A DNA stretch of 64,000 bases from Melocanna baccifera (taxonomy: Eukaryota; Streptophyta; Magnoliopsida; Poales; Poaceae): assembly GCA_036346265.1 (NCBI GenBank), contig JAYEVJ010000383.1, positions 1-64,000 of the forward strand. Direction: 5' to 3'. Positions within the stretch are counted from its first letter, which is position 1, and each line of letters begins with the position of its first letter. The notes beneath the pieces were generated by a model that was not told where the DNA came from, searched no databases, and saw only the letters and a program-made list of their open reading frames with translations. This document shows positions 46,014 through 56,043 of the stretch, in pieces. Position numbers and translations under genes: made by a program.

Positions 46014-49000
46014 TGTAACATCCCAAAATTTTATTCATTTATTAAAGTATTTTTTGGAATTTATTGAATTTTCCTGGATTTTATTCCAAGCCCTGAATTA
46101 AGAAAATTAAAAATTTTATTTTATAAAGGCCAAATGAAATTGTCGCAATTCATGAAGTCAAAATAAATGCATTTCTTTTTCGTAAAGTCAAATCTGTGAT
46201 TGCTTTAATTTTCAGGAAATTATAAAGATTTAAACTCTCCTTTTAAAGTCAATTTGTGTTTTTGCAAAATCTAAATATCAAAATGGGTTGAAAATATTTT
46301 TATTAAGTCTAAAATAGTCCCAGAAGGTTCTCTGAATTTTTCTGGAATTTTCAAAGTTTACTTGGTATTTTTTTTGAGTATTTTAAAGCCCTCTAGTCAT
46401 TTTTTAAATAAAAAATGATTAAAAATCCAAAACCCTCCCTCGGGCCGCCAAGTGTCAGCCATCGGAGCCACTGCTGCCGCCAGACGACCCCTCAGCCGTC
46501 TGATCTCACTTAAAACCTTCACCCCGCCTTCCCTCTCTTCGCACGCGGCACGTGTCGCGCATCAGATCTGCCTCATCCCCGCTCGACTCGATCCCCACCG
46601 CCCGCAGCCCCTTACCGCTTCGCCCGCATCTTCCTTCCCTCTGATCGACGCGTGGCCCAATCCGCACCATCCCCCGTTGCCACACAGAATCTCGGTCATC
46701 CCCCGTCACTTAAAGCCCTTGATCGGCTTGGATGAAGTGTCCGTTGTCGGCTTGAATCATAGCCGACCGCGGCCACTTACCGATTCGCTCGGGATCTGAT
46801 GGCCCTGCTCCCTCCCCCCGCCACGTGCCGTCCATCCAACCGTCGCCCTCTCACCTCCCGTTTTCTTTCTCTCGCTAACCGGTGGGTCCCCCGTGTCAGG
46901 TTCGTCGTCCCCGCCACCTTCCTTCTTCCCCGCGCCGTCCCCACCGCCATTAGCGCCCGAAACCGAAGCTTTGAAAGCTTCGGTTTCCATCCACCACTCC
47001 CGACCGCGCCGGTACCCAATTACTCCCCCGCATGCACCGCGACCGTTTCTAGTATTAGTTTCCCCTTTTACACCTCCCCTCACCGTCGCATTCAAACTCA
47101 CCGCCGGTGTAAATCCGGGCGCCCATTACCTCCCCTCCCTAGCCTATAAAAGGGATACCCGAGGTCCCTCTACCCACATCGCCTCCCCCTCGCCTCTCAA
47201 TTCGAGTCCAGGAGCCCGCAGCACCTCCCTGTGCTGGTTTTCCCCTCCGTGGCTTCGACGACTCTGGCGAGCAATCGCCGCCGCCTCAGGCTTCCACGCG
47301 CCCCGCCAGCACCGCTCCGACCTTGCTCGTGCCCCAGCGATCCCCGACGACCACTTCCCCAGGCTCGTGCGCCACCGGAACCCCTCCTCCGACCGCCGCC
47401 CCTCTCCGCCGATCACTTGCTCTGGCCTCCCTCGGGATTTGTGCGCGGTACCGATCGACTCCCCTCTCTTCCCTCTACATTTTGGTACCCTCGGCCGATC
47501 ACGCTCGCCGAACTCGGCGACCATCGGGCCGAGTGCCACACCGCCGCCTGCCACGCCGAAGGCACGCCAAAGACATTGCCAACCGCGTGCCACCTCACCC
47601 CTACCCTGGTCCATGCGCTCGGTCCACCGTGAACTCGGCCCACATGTCAGTGTATCAACCAGTTTTAATAACCCCAGGGCTGACGTCAGCTGACGTCATA
47701 AACCCATTTTCCTGTATAAAAATAATTCAGCCGAAAACCTATTTACCTTGCTGACGTCATAATCTGTTATTTCCTTTAGGAAAATAATTCTTGCTGACAT
47801 CATAAATGATTTTCGGTATAAAAATAATTCCAGGAATTGGGCATTTTCTTTTTATTTGTATTAAAACTTTGAAAGGCTATAACTTTTTCATTTTAACTCC
47901 AAATTGACCTGTTCAAATTTCTAAATTTTTATAAAATCATGATCTATCCATTTATAGCATACTTTTGAAATTTTGAATTTATTTGAATTTTGTTTTGAAA
48001 TTCTTTTGAATTGGCTCTTTACGTTATATTTTGACGATTCTAGAGAGTTCGAGTTTGACGATTCTCAGCAGGACTTCGATCAAGGTAAGTTACACCTTTG
48101 ACCCTGTTGAACCTAATATTTCAAATTTATTTATGTTGTTTTACTGTATATGCATGCGTACTTCTATTCAAATTTAATTTAAATTCAGTTTAAACTTTAG
48201 TTATGCCCATAACCCTTGGATTATAGCCCATTTGAATATCGAATTTATCTGCCTTGTCACCCTAGCTGAAAACTAGTTAGTACCATAGTATTGACTAGAA
48301 ATTTTATAGAAATGCTTTGCCTAGCCTACTGTAATTTTAGGTGGAATCAAATCTTTCACATGAAATAATGATTTGAAAATGAAATCTTGACTTCGGAGAG
48401 TCGAGGATGGTTTATGAAAATGGTTTAAAAATGAAAATAGAAACTTATGATTTGGACTTAGGCTAATGGTTAGGCGGTGGGTGCCAGTATGCCTCGTGTT
48501 TGGTGACACCTGGTTGATTGTCGTGCATGTGGGTATGTGGTTGAGCCTAAATCAACTTAAGTACCGTTTCTATGAATCATTTTACGAAGTCACTTCGTAC
48601 TACCACAAGTCCGGTATGGGACGGACCTGGCTAAGTAATTTGTGAAGTTCCAAATATAGTTTCGCTATAGGCTGAATATGAGCGTGGGGTAGGCCGCGAG
48701 AAGTCTCACATGGCACCAGAGGGGGCTCCAACTCGTGGATTCGAGTTGTGCTGAAACCTTAGTGGCGGCGTGATTATTTTGACGATGGATCATCGGAACA
48801 ACCTTGTCAGGAACTCTCCGCCATACACCTAAGGCAGTGTGTTTATCGCGTGACTCAAGTGAGAGGGAATATCTTGTGGGTAAAGTTGTACACCTCTACA
48901 GAGTAAAACCTATCCTGGATAGCCGTGTTCACGGTCATGAACACACTGAGTAGAACCTTCACAGATTAGAATTGGATTTTTATAAAACTTGGATTTCGGA

Positions 49001-49612
49001 CAAATAACAGTGGTTTTGGTAATGGTCCGGGTGGATTCCCGTGGTTAGGTTAGTGTAGGTCGGAGCCTACACTAGCAGTATTACTTGTTCAAAATATTGT
49101 TTTATATATTGTATTAAATTCAGCTTTCATACTTACCCGGTCATCTTTAAAATTCAAGTACTGCTTTTTCGCACAATTAACTTGTTAAGCCTCCCTTTGT
49201 TATCCCTATGCATGCTTCTACTCTGTTAAAATTCCTGGTGTAACTTGCATAAGCACTTAATGTGTTTACCTTGGGAGTACTCTATATGCTCACCTTGCTA
49301 AATCTGTTGCCAGACTTTGACGGCGACTACGACGGTGAGGACTACTTCAGCGAATAGGGCGCGTCTTACAGTCATTCACCTGTGGGAGGCTGGATGGGCT
49401 GTTCTGCCACCTTTACTTTTTCGCTGTTTTTATTTTGTTGGCCTTGTGCCATTTTATTGTAAGATTGGGCCATAAGGCCATACCTTCTTTTTATAATATT
49501 CCGTGGTGATTTTTACATGATATACATTACTGTGACCCTGTGTGCACTAGCTTTTCCTAGGATAGTGCGATTCACACAGAGGGACTTGGAGTTGTTGTTC
49601 CGGGTCCCGACA
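46014..49612 (+). repeat. Solo LTR, Tekay-type, in copia gag
   Basis: TGTAACATCCC ... GGGTCCCGACA, 3599 bp. Flanks are TCTCA (46009-46013) and TCTTA (49613-49617), a target duplication with one change. The gag text on both sides is contiguous. TATA box TATAAA at 47155-47160 in the middle of a CG-rich block (46440-47640). Long ORFs in that block (for example 46893-47693) are not conserved as protein in the sister LTR at 59955 and are rejected as genes. A solo LTR arises by recombination between the two LTRs of one element. Confidence 0.88.
48729..48934 (+). other. Conserved twin-hairpin block in the solo LTR
   Basis: Two small inverted repeats, CAACTCG-TGGATT-CGAGTTG (48729-48748) and CCGTG-TT-CACGG (48923-48934), recur in the same order and spacing class in all four long LTRs of the window (see the finding on twin hairpins). 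Confidence 0.7.
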
Positions 49613-49910
49613 TCTTAAGACAATAATGATTGAAGAGTTGATCAGCCGTTTGAAGGCACATGAAGAATGGTGGGTATCTCATGTCATGGTTGTAGGGGAT
49701 CAGCACCTGCTATTGACAAGGAGCGAGTGGGAGGCCCGATCCAAGAAGAGCTATGGCTTCGGTAAGAAGAAGAGTGCCTTTGACAATGCGAAGGTACGTT
49801 GCTATAACTACCAGAACTATAGGCATTTTGCAAGGGAATGCTGCGAGCCAAAGAAGGAGGTGGCTCTTCTTGCTCCAGTTGGTGCAAAGGACGAGCCAGC
49901 GTTGCTCTAA
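49613..49910 (+). pseudogene. gag: Copia gag, C-terminal piece with damaged zinc knuckle
   Basis: Frame with EELISRLKAHEEW, HLLLTRSEWEAR and a CCHC knuckle whose second Cys is Tyr (CYNYQNYRHFAREC, about 49797-49840). It stops at about 49908. There is no pol between here and the polypurine tract at 50146, so gag is the only coding region of this copia. Confidence 0.8.
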
Positions 49911-50161
49911 ATCCAACAAACAGTCTTCATTTTATTTGGTACATTTAGTTGAGTCTGTGTACGAGTATTAGTGCACGATTACATTTTTTGAGTTGTTTGT
50001 GTATTTGGCACAGTAGGATTGTTGCATGTGTCCAAATTCTCATGTGTGTATGCTTTAATGAGAGTCTCATGTGGCTGACACAACTTCTTGCAGAATTGAC
50101 AATTGAAGACCAACGAACTCTGATTGGCGTCAAAAAATGTGCGCAGGGATTAGGGGGTGAT

Positions 50162-50537
50162 TGTTAGTAATCCTGTGCACGTTAGCTAGAAATCTTTAAT
50201 TATGCATGCATGTAAGTGCTAGTATTTAGTTCACCGTCAACTAGTAACATTGCATGTTGGCGTGATTTACTGATCTTGTGCGTTTTCCATTTCTCAGTTG
50301 AATGTATGGCTGTTAGCAGTATTTAGAGTAATTAAGGGCTGCATGTAAGTAATTAAGGGCTTCATGTAGGGAACTGCAACGGCCACTACGTGTTCATGCA
50401 TTGTATAAATAAGAGAAGAAAATGCTGCAATGTTTGAGTAGCGAACAACAAGAAAGAATACTACCTGTGCGTGTGTTTTTCTTTTGTGTTTATTGTATCT
50501 AGAAGTATGTGTTTGAGTTTTTTTTTTTGGGCTAACA
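50162..50537 (+). repeat. 3' LTR of the nested-host copia
   Basis: 376 bp, TGTTAGTAATCC ... GGGCTAACA with intact ends. It differs from the 5' LTR by about a dozen changes plus a longer T run. The polypurine tract GGGATTAGGGGGTGAT lies directly before it (50146-50161). Confidence 0.88.
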
Positions 50538-50800
50538 TTTCTCACATTGTTCGTCTTCATCATCAGGCAATACTGCAAACCCTCTCACAAATGGCTTCTG
50601 GAAGTCACCTTTGCCTTGCTGCCTTGATGAATCACATAATGGTCTCGGAGGACATATAGTGTTCGTTTGGCACATGGCATTTTGGTCATTGCCATTAGGC
50701 TCGTAAAGATTTCAAATCCACTTGTTTTCTGATTTAACTTTCTGTTTTCCTTCTTAATATTCCTGTTTTGGCCCACATTTTGGTTGTTACCGTTAGGACC
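50538..50800 (-). pseudogene. Mad3/BUBR1-like gene remnant, upstream part of the split exon
   Basis: On the minus strand this reads IKKENRKLNQKTSGFEIF (KEN box near 50735-50755). After a frameshift near 50705 it continues to an acidic segment VLPDDEDEQCEK that ends exactly at the copia target duplication. The frame then continues into 36808 without a shift once one copy of TTTCT is removed, so the copia landed in an exon. Upstream (50800-51000, minus) an open stretch continues, but no exon boundary could be set and the TPR domain expected in the family was not found. Confidence 0.45.
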
Positions 50801-51039
50801 ATGATGCGGTGACCAGGGATGTGGAAGCAGTATATATGAGCGCGGCCATGAGCAGCAGCAATGTGACTGGTGATTGCGACGGCGACTACGACGGCGAGGG
50901 GGTCGCTGAATTGAATTTCGCGTTCTTGTAGTGGGCAAAGCGGTAATAGTTTGTCTCTTGCCATATTTTCAGGAACACCCCTGTCTAACACATAAAATTA
51001 CTGGCTGTACTGATCGCATCCATGTGCAGATCTCTCGCG

Positions 51040-52040
51040 CTCCGCTGACCCCGTCGTCTCGTCACCCTGGAGAAGAGAGAAGGGAGACTGGAACCGGGGG
51101 ATCTCCATCAGCGCTCCTCTGACTCGCGAGGTTGCCAACGTCTCTGGTTACCCTTTTCCCCCTTAATTCCATCGGTGTTCTTTTTTCTTGGCGAAATTTG
51201 ATGTAAACTTTGTTGATACATTGGTTGAGGCGACCTAAATTTCGTTCCTTTACTCCGATTATGAGCACGACGACCCATTATCTGTGTTCCGCATATTAAT
51301 TAGGCGCTAATTTTGGTTAGCTCCCCATCTTTTCTCGACATTTGATGCTAATTAGGTTGTGATGACGACTCTGTGGAAATTGATTCCATCATTTGGATGA
51401 ACTGGGCGTAAATTTGCCGGTCTCATTATTTCACTGAATTTTAGTTCATTCAATATGTTGTTTGGTGGAAAGCATCAAATTTTGTTTGTTATCTCTCGCT
51501 ATGGTTGCATGCTTTAATACTTCAGTTTATTTCTGGAATTCCTGTTGGTCAATAGCATATTTATTGAGTTTTTTCCCAGACAGAAAGTTTTAGTTTGCTA
51601 GCTCTCTCTCTATTGGTTTGTTGTTTTCAGTGTGTATCTTGTGGTGAATTTTGTGACATTGTTCGATATTTCCCACATAGGAGGCATGAATCGTGCAGTC
51701 CACTAAAGCAGTAGTATGGCTTCAAAAGCTATAAAAAGGAGGCCTTGCACTTCTGGAACTGATAAAACAAGCGGAAAACACATGGAGACAACAGTACCAG
51801 TTTCCATAAGGGAACCCCTTCTAGGAAGCAGTCCTCTCGAAAACAAATCCATGGCTAGTAGATTTCTCCTGAAACACTTAAAATCAAGGCTATTAACCAC
51901 CTTTTAGTTGTTCATGCTCTTTATATGTCCTTCCTTTCTACTTTGTTCAAAGAGATATGAACCTACCACGCGGCCAGATTTCTTGGATGGAAAAGGACAA
52001 AATGGACAGACAACTCTAGTTGATCTCAGTTCACTACATG
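51040..52040 (+). CDS. Possible small spliced gene, unknown product
   Basis: A GC-rich leader (51025-51130) ends at CGCGAG|GTTGCC. A 550-base AT-rich stretch follows and ends CCCACATAG|GAGGC (about 51680). ATG at 51716 then opens a 63-codon frame (basic, Ser/Lys-rich, beginning MASKAIKRRPC) to a stop at 51905. A further stretch, 51950-52039, is open and ends at a good donor CTACAT|GTAAGG; with an intron between about 51890 and 51950 it could be the next exon (reading YEPTTRPDFLDGKGQNG). I do not recognise the protein. The foldback structure starts about 30 bases after this donor and may lie in the gene's intron. It could also be a decayed gene. Confidence 0.3.
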
Positions 52041-52071
52041 TAAGGTGGCACTTGCAGATGCGCCCAGGCAA

Positions 52072-55000
52072 AGTCTTGAACAAACAACATCTGTCGCTGA
52101 TCGTCGTGCCTTGCAACAAGGAATAGGTGCTAAATCCTCATTTTTCTATAAGATAAAACTATCACAAGATGTATAACTAGGCTACTGTGCAGCAGCACTA
52201 GAGCATGCAAGATTTTAGGACAACTGGAGGCAACAAGCTAGCACATGGCTACAGTGAACAAACGTCTTGTCTTGCTGATTGTTGTGCTTTTTAGAACATA
52301 CTGGATTATATATCCTTTTTTTCTACAAGACGAAACTATCGCAAGATGTGTAACTGAATTATGGTGTAACTGCACTAGAGCATGTAAAACTTTGGGAGCA
52401 CAAAGGAGCAATAGGCTATGGCACATGACAATAGTGAACAATCGTCTTCTCTCATGGATCATTGTGTTTTTCACTGAGAATTGGATGCTAAGTCCCCATT
52501 TTTTATACAAGACAAAATCATTTGGAGATGCACAACTGAGCTACGACGAAGCTATGATAGGGCATTCAGCAGGTTATAACACACAACAGTAGTGAACAAA
52601 GATGCATAATTCCTCATTTTTTTCTACATGGCAGAACCATAGCAAGATGCATAATTGAGCCAAGACATTGGGAGCACCAAGGGGCAATAAGCAATAGCAC
52701 ACGGCAGCAATGAACAAAAACCTTCTATCACCGGTCATCATGCTTTTATGCAAGAACTAGACACTAAGTCTTCATTTTTTTCTACAAGATGGAACCATTT
52801 CAAAATGTGTAACAGACCTGTCACAAAGTTGCACAAGAGCACTAAGGGGCACCGGCTATAGCACACAATAGTAGTGAACAAATACCTTCTCTCACCAATC
52901 TTCATGCTTTTTAGTGTGACATATATGCTAAATCATCTTTTTTCTACTAGATGAAATTGTCATAAGATGTGTAAATACGCTACGGTGAAGTTGCACTAGA
53001 GCTGGCAAAACCCCAGGACCACCGAGGGGCAATAGACTATAGCACACGGTAGCTATGAACAAATGCTATCTCTTGCTGATCATCATGCTTTTTAGCAAGT
53101 ACTAGATGCTAAGTACTCATTTTTCTATCAGATGGAATCATCTGGTGATGCACAGCTATGCTACAGCGAAGCAGTAATAGAGCATTCGAGGCTTTGGGAG
53201 CACCAAAGGGCAGCAGGATATAGCGCACGACATCAGTGAACAAACACCTTCTATCATCGAGCGTCGTGGTTTTTTACGAGGAGTAGATGCTATATCCTCG
53301 TTTCTTTACAAGATGGACCCATAACAAGATGCATAACTGACCTATCACAAAGTTGTACCAAAGAAAGCAAGACTTCGGTAGCCTCGATGGGCAACAAGCA
53401 CAAGGTAAAAGTGAGGTTGCACACGCCTTCTCTCACTAATTATCGTGTTTTCAGTGAGAATTAAAAGATAAATCCTCTTTTTTCTACAAGATAGGACCAT
53501 CAAAAGATACACAATTGGGATAAAGTGAAGCTACACTACAAGAGGCAAAATTTCAAGAGCATAGAGGGGCAATAAGCTATAGCACATGACAGTAGTGAAC
53601 AGACATATTCTCTCACCGATCATCCATGCTTTTCAACAAGGATTAGATACTAAATCTCCTTTTCTCCATAAGACAGAAGCATTGCAAGATGTGTAACTGG
53701 GCTATAGTGAAGCCATACTAGAGTAGGCAAGATTTTGGGAGCATCAAGGGCAACAGACTATAGCGCATGGTAGCATTGAACAAACACATTCTTTTGTCGA
53801 TCGCACGATGATCGGTAACAGAAGGTGTTTATTCACTGTTGTCGTGTGCTATAGCATGTTGCCCCTCAGTGCACTCGCAATCTTGTCTATTCTATTGTGA
53901 CTTCACTGTAGCCCAGTTACACTTCTTGCAATGCTTTCATCTTGTAGAAAAATAGCATCTAGTCCTTGTTGAAAAGCACGATGATCAGTGAGAAAAGGCA
54001 TTTGTTCACTGTTGTCATATGCTATAGCTTGTTACCCCTCGGTGCTCGTGAAGTCTTGTCTACTATGGTATGGCTTTGCTATGGATTAGTTACGCATCTT
54101 ACAATTATTTTGTCTTGCACAAAAATGATGACTTAGTATGTAGTCCTCACAGAAAAGTATGACAATCGATTATAGAAGGCATTTGTTCACCTACTGCCTT
54201 GTGGTATAGCTTGTTGTCCCTCAGTGCTCCTAAAGTTTTGAAAGTTCTATTGTAGCTTCATCATAGCTAAGTTGCATATCTCTAGAAAATTCCATGTCAT
54301 AGAAAAAGTGAAAACTTACCATCTAGCTCTAAGTGAAAAGCACAATGACTGGTGAGAGAATATGTTTGTTCACTACTGTCATGTGCTATAGGTTGTTGCC
54401 TCTTTGTGCTCTCGAAATCTTGTCTCCTCTAGTGTGGCTTAACTGCAGCCTAGTTATGCATTTTGTAATGGTCCTATCTTGTAGAAAAAAAAAGAGAATT
54501 TGGCATATAGTCCTCACCAAAAAAATACAATAATCGGTGAGAGAAGGCGTTTGCTCATTGTTGCTATGTGCTATAACCTGTTGCCCTTCAGTGCTTCCGA
54601 TGTCTTAGCTACTATGGTGCTGCTTTACCATAGCTCAGCTACGCACCTTACTATGGTTTTATCTTGTAGAAAAAATAAGAACTTAACATCTAGTCCTCGC
54701 ATAAAAGCATGATGATTGGTAACAGAAGGTGTTTGTTCACTATTGTTGTATGCTATAGCCTACAAACCATTGGTTCTCCAAAATTCTTTAATGCTCTAAT
54801 ATAGCTTCATCATAGCTCAATTGCACATCTCCTGATGATCCTATCTCATAGAAAAATAGGGACTTAGCATCTAGTTCTCGGTGAAAAGTATGATGATCGA
54901 TGAGCGAAGGCTATTGTTTATTGTTGTTGTGTGTTATAGCCTATTGCCCCATCGGTGCTTCCAAAGTCTTGATGACTCTTATGCGTCTTCACTGTAGCTT

Positions 55001-55495
55001 AGTTACACACATTGTGACATCTCCAACTTGTAGAAAAAGCAGATTTAACACGTAGTCATCGCTAAAATGCACGACAACTGACGCCATGTGCTATAGCTTA
55101 TAGCCTATCTTCTCTCAAAGTCTTGCCTGCTCTGGTGTGGCTTTGCCATACCATAGTTATGCATGTTGTAGTGGTTCTGTCTTGTAGATAAAACGAGGAC
55201 TTAGCATCTAGTCCTCATAGAAAAGTACGACAGTTGGTGAAAGAAACTGTTTGTTCACTGCTACGATGTGCTATATTTTGCTACCCCTCAGTACTCCTAA
55301 AGTCTTGAATACTTTATTATAGCTTTGTCGTACCTCAGTTACACATCTCCAGATAATTCCATCTAGAGTAAAAACTGGGGACTTTGCATCTAGTACTTGG
55401 TGAAAAGTACGACTATAGATGAGACAAGGCATTTATTCACAGCTGTCGTGTGCTATAGCCTATTGCCTTTCGATGCTTTTGAAGTCTTGTCTCCG
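52072..55495. mobile_element. Foldback-type element: two opposed arms of tandem ~181-bp repeats
   Basis: Left arm (52072-53800): anchor sequences of the GTGAACAAAC kind recur at about 52254, 52434, 52592, 52711, 52874, 53056, 53237, 53412, 53594 and 53776, mostly 180-182 bases apart. Right arm (53805-55495): the reverse complement (GTTTGTTCACTGTTG) recurs at about 53829, 54010, 54182, 54364, 54549, 54731, 54912, 55249 and 55431. The unit contains TTTTTCTACAAGATGGAACC and a CTATAGCACAC block. The axis of symmetry is near 53803, inside CGATCGCACGATGATCG, so almost no unique centre remains. Outer ends fall at the same place in the unit (near the AAGTCTTG / CAAGACTT motif). Arms are diverged, so this is not an assembly mirror. 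No target duplication or transposase was found. Confidence 0.8.
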
Positions 55496-56043
55496 TTCAA
55501 ACTGCTCTTCTGGGACAAAGCCATGACGTCTGAGGAGCTCAGGGCGAAGTCCTATCAAGTATGGGGGAGTGGCCCCACCTTGATCCAGTTGGCTCATTGC
55601 ACCAGGAGACCTAATAATCGTGAAGCCACACGACTGGCCCGAAGGATTGTGACAAAGGAAAAAAACCCTATTGCCCCTACAATTGTAGACCCAGATTGGG
55701 GCATTTATGTAAAGTCTCCTTACAGCTATAAATATATATCTTAGGACGCCATGGAGAGCAGGCTCCCTCTTTTTTAGACAAATATAGGTAGATAGTTCAG
55801 ACTTCTATCACTTGTCTCTTTGATTTATAAGGCTCCGGACAGCCCCTTTGTAGCCTACCGTAGCCCCTTTATTTACTGCTTGGTCTGTAACTACAACATA
55901 TAGTGTTTAAGGTTTAGGGTAAAAAAGATTGGAAGAGGCAAGGCAACCATGAAGATTGAAGGCTGATTAGAGCCAAGCTCAAGTACGGAGCAAGGAAAGG
56001 TCTCCATGAGACGGAGCTCAAAATGGCAGCAGAAAGAACACAT
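55496..56043. other. Right flank of the foldback and 3' region of the DUF819 gene
   Basis: An open plus-strand stretch continues from the repeat to 55744 (ending near IVDPDWGIYVKSPYSYKYIS), followed by a TATAAATATATA at about 55727. I do not recognise it; it may be an LTR or a promoter fragment. From about 55800 to 56043 lies the likely 3' untranslated region of the minus-strand gene. Confidence 0.3.

Larger units (their letters stand above)
36809..50537 (+). mobile_element. Ty1/copia element (gag only) carrying two nested LTR insertions
   Basis: LTRs at 36809-37178 and 50162-50537 are nearly identical and flanked by a perfect 5-bp target duplication TTTCT (36804-36808, 50538-50542). The body consists of a primer site, three separated pieces of gag and a polypurine tract, with no pol. 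Removing the nested gypsy derivative and the solo LTR leaves about 1.7 kb. This was either a gag-only non-autonomous copia or a copy that lost pol. It splits the Mad3/BUBR1-like gene. Confidence 0.88.

Noticed and set aside
46893..47754. ORFs of 266, 156 and 143 codons in the solo LTR, and 217 codons at 61063-61716
   Set aside because: Pro/Arg/Ser-rich compositional frames around the LTR promoter; the sister LTR breaks the frame.
52245..52592. ORFs in the foldback arms
   Set aside because: They are short frames of the tandem unit and change from copy to copy.
52072..55495. CRISPR array or ordinary satellite
   Set aside because: Units are about 181 bp without short identical repeats and unique spacers, the context is a plant genome, and the array inverts at its centre.
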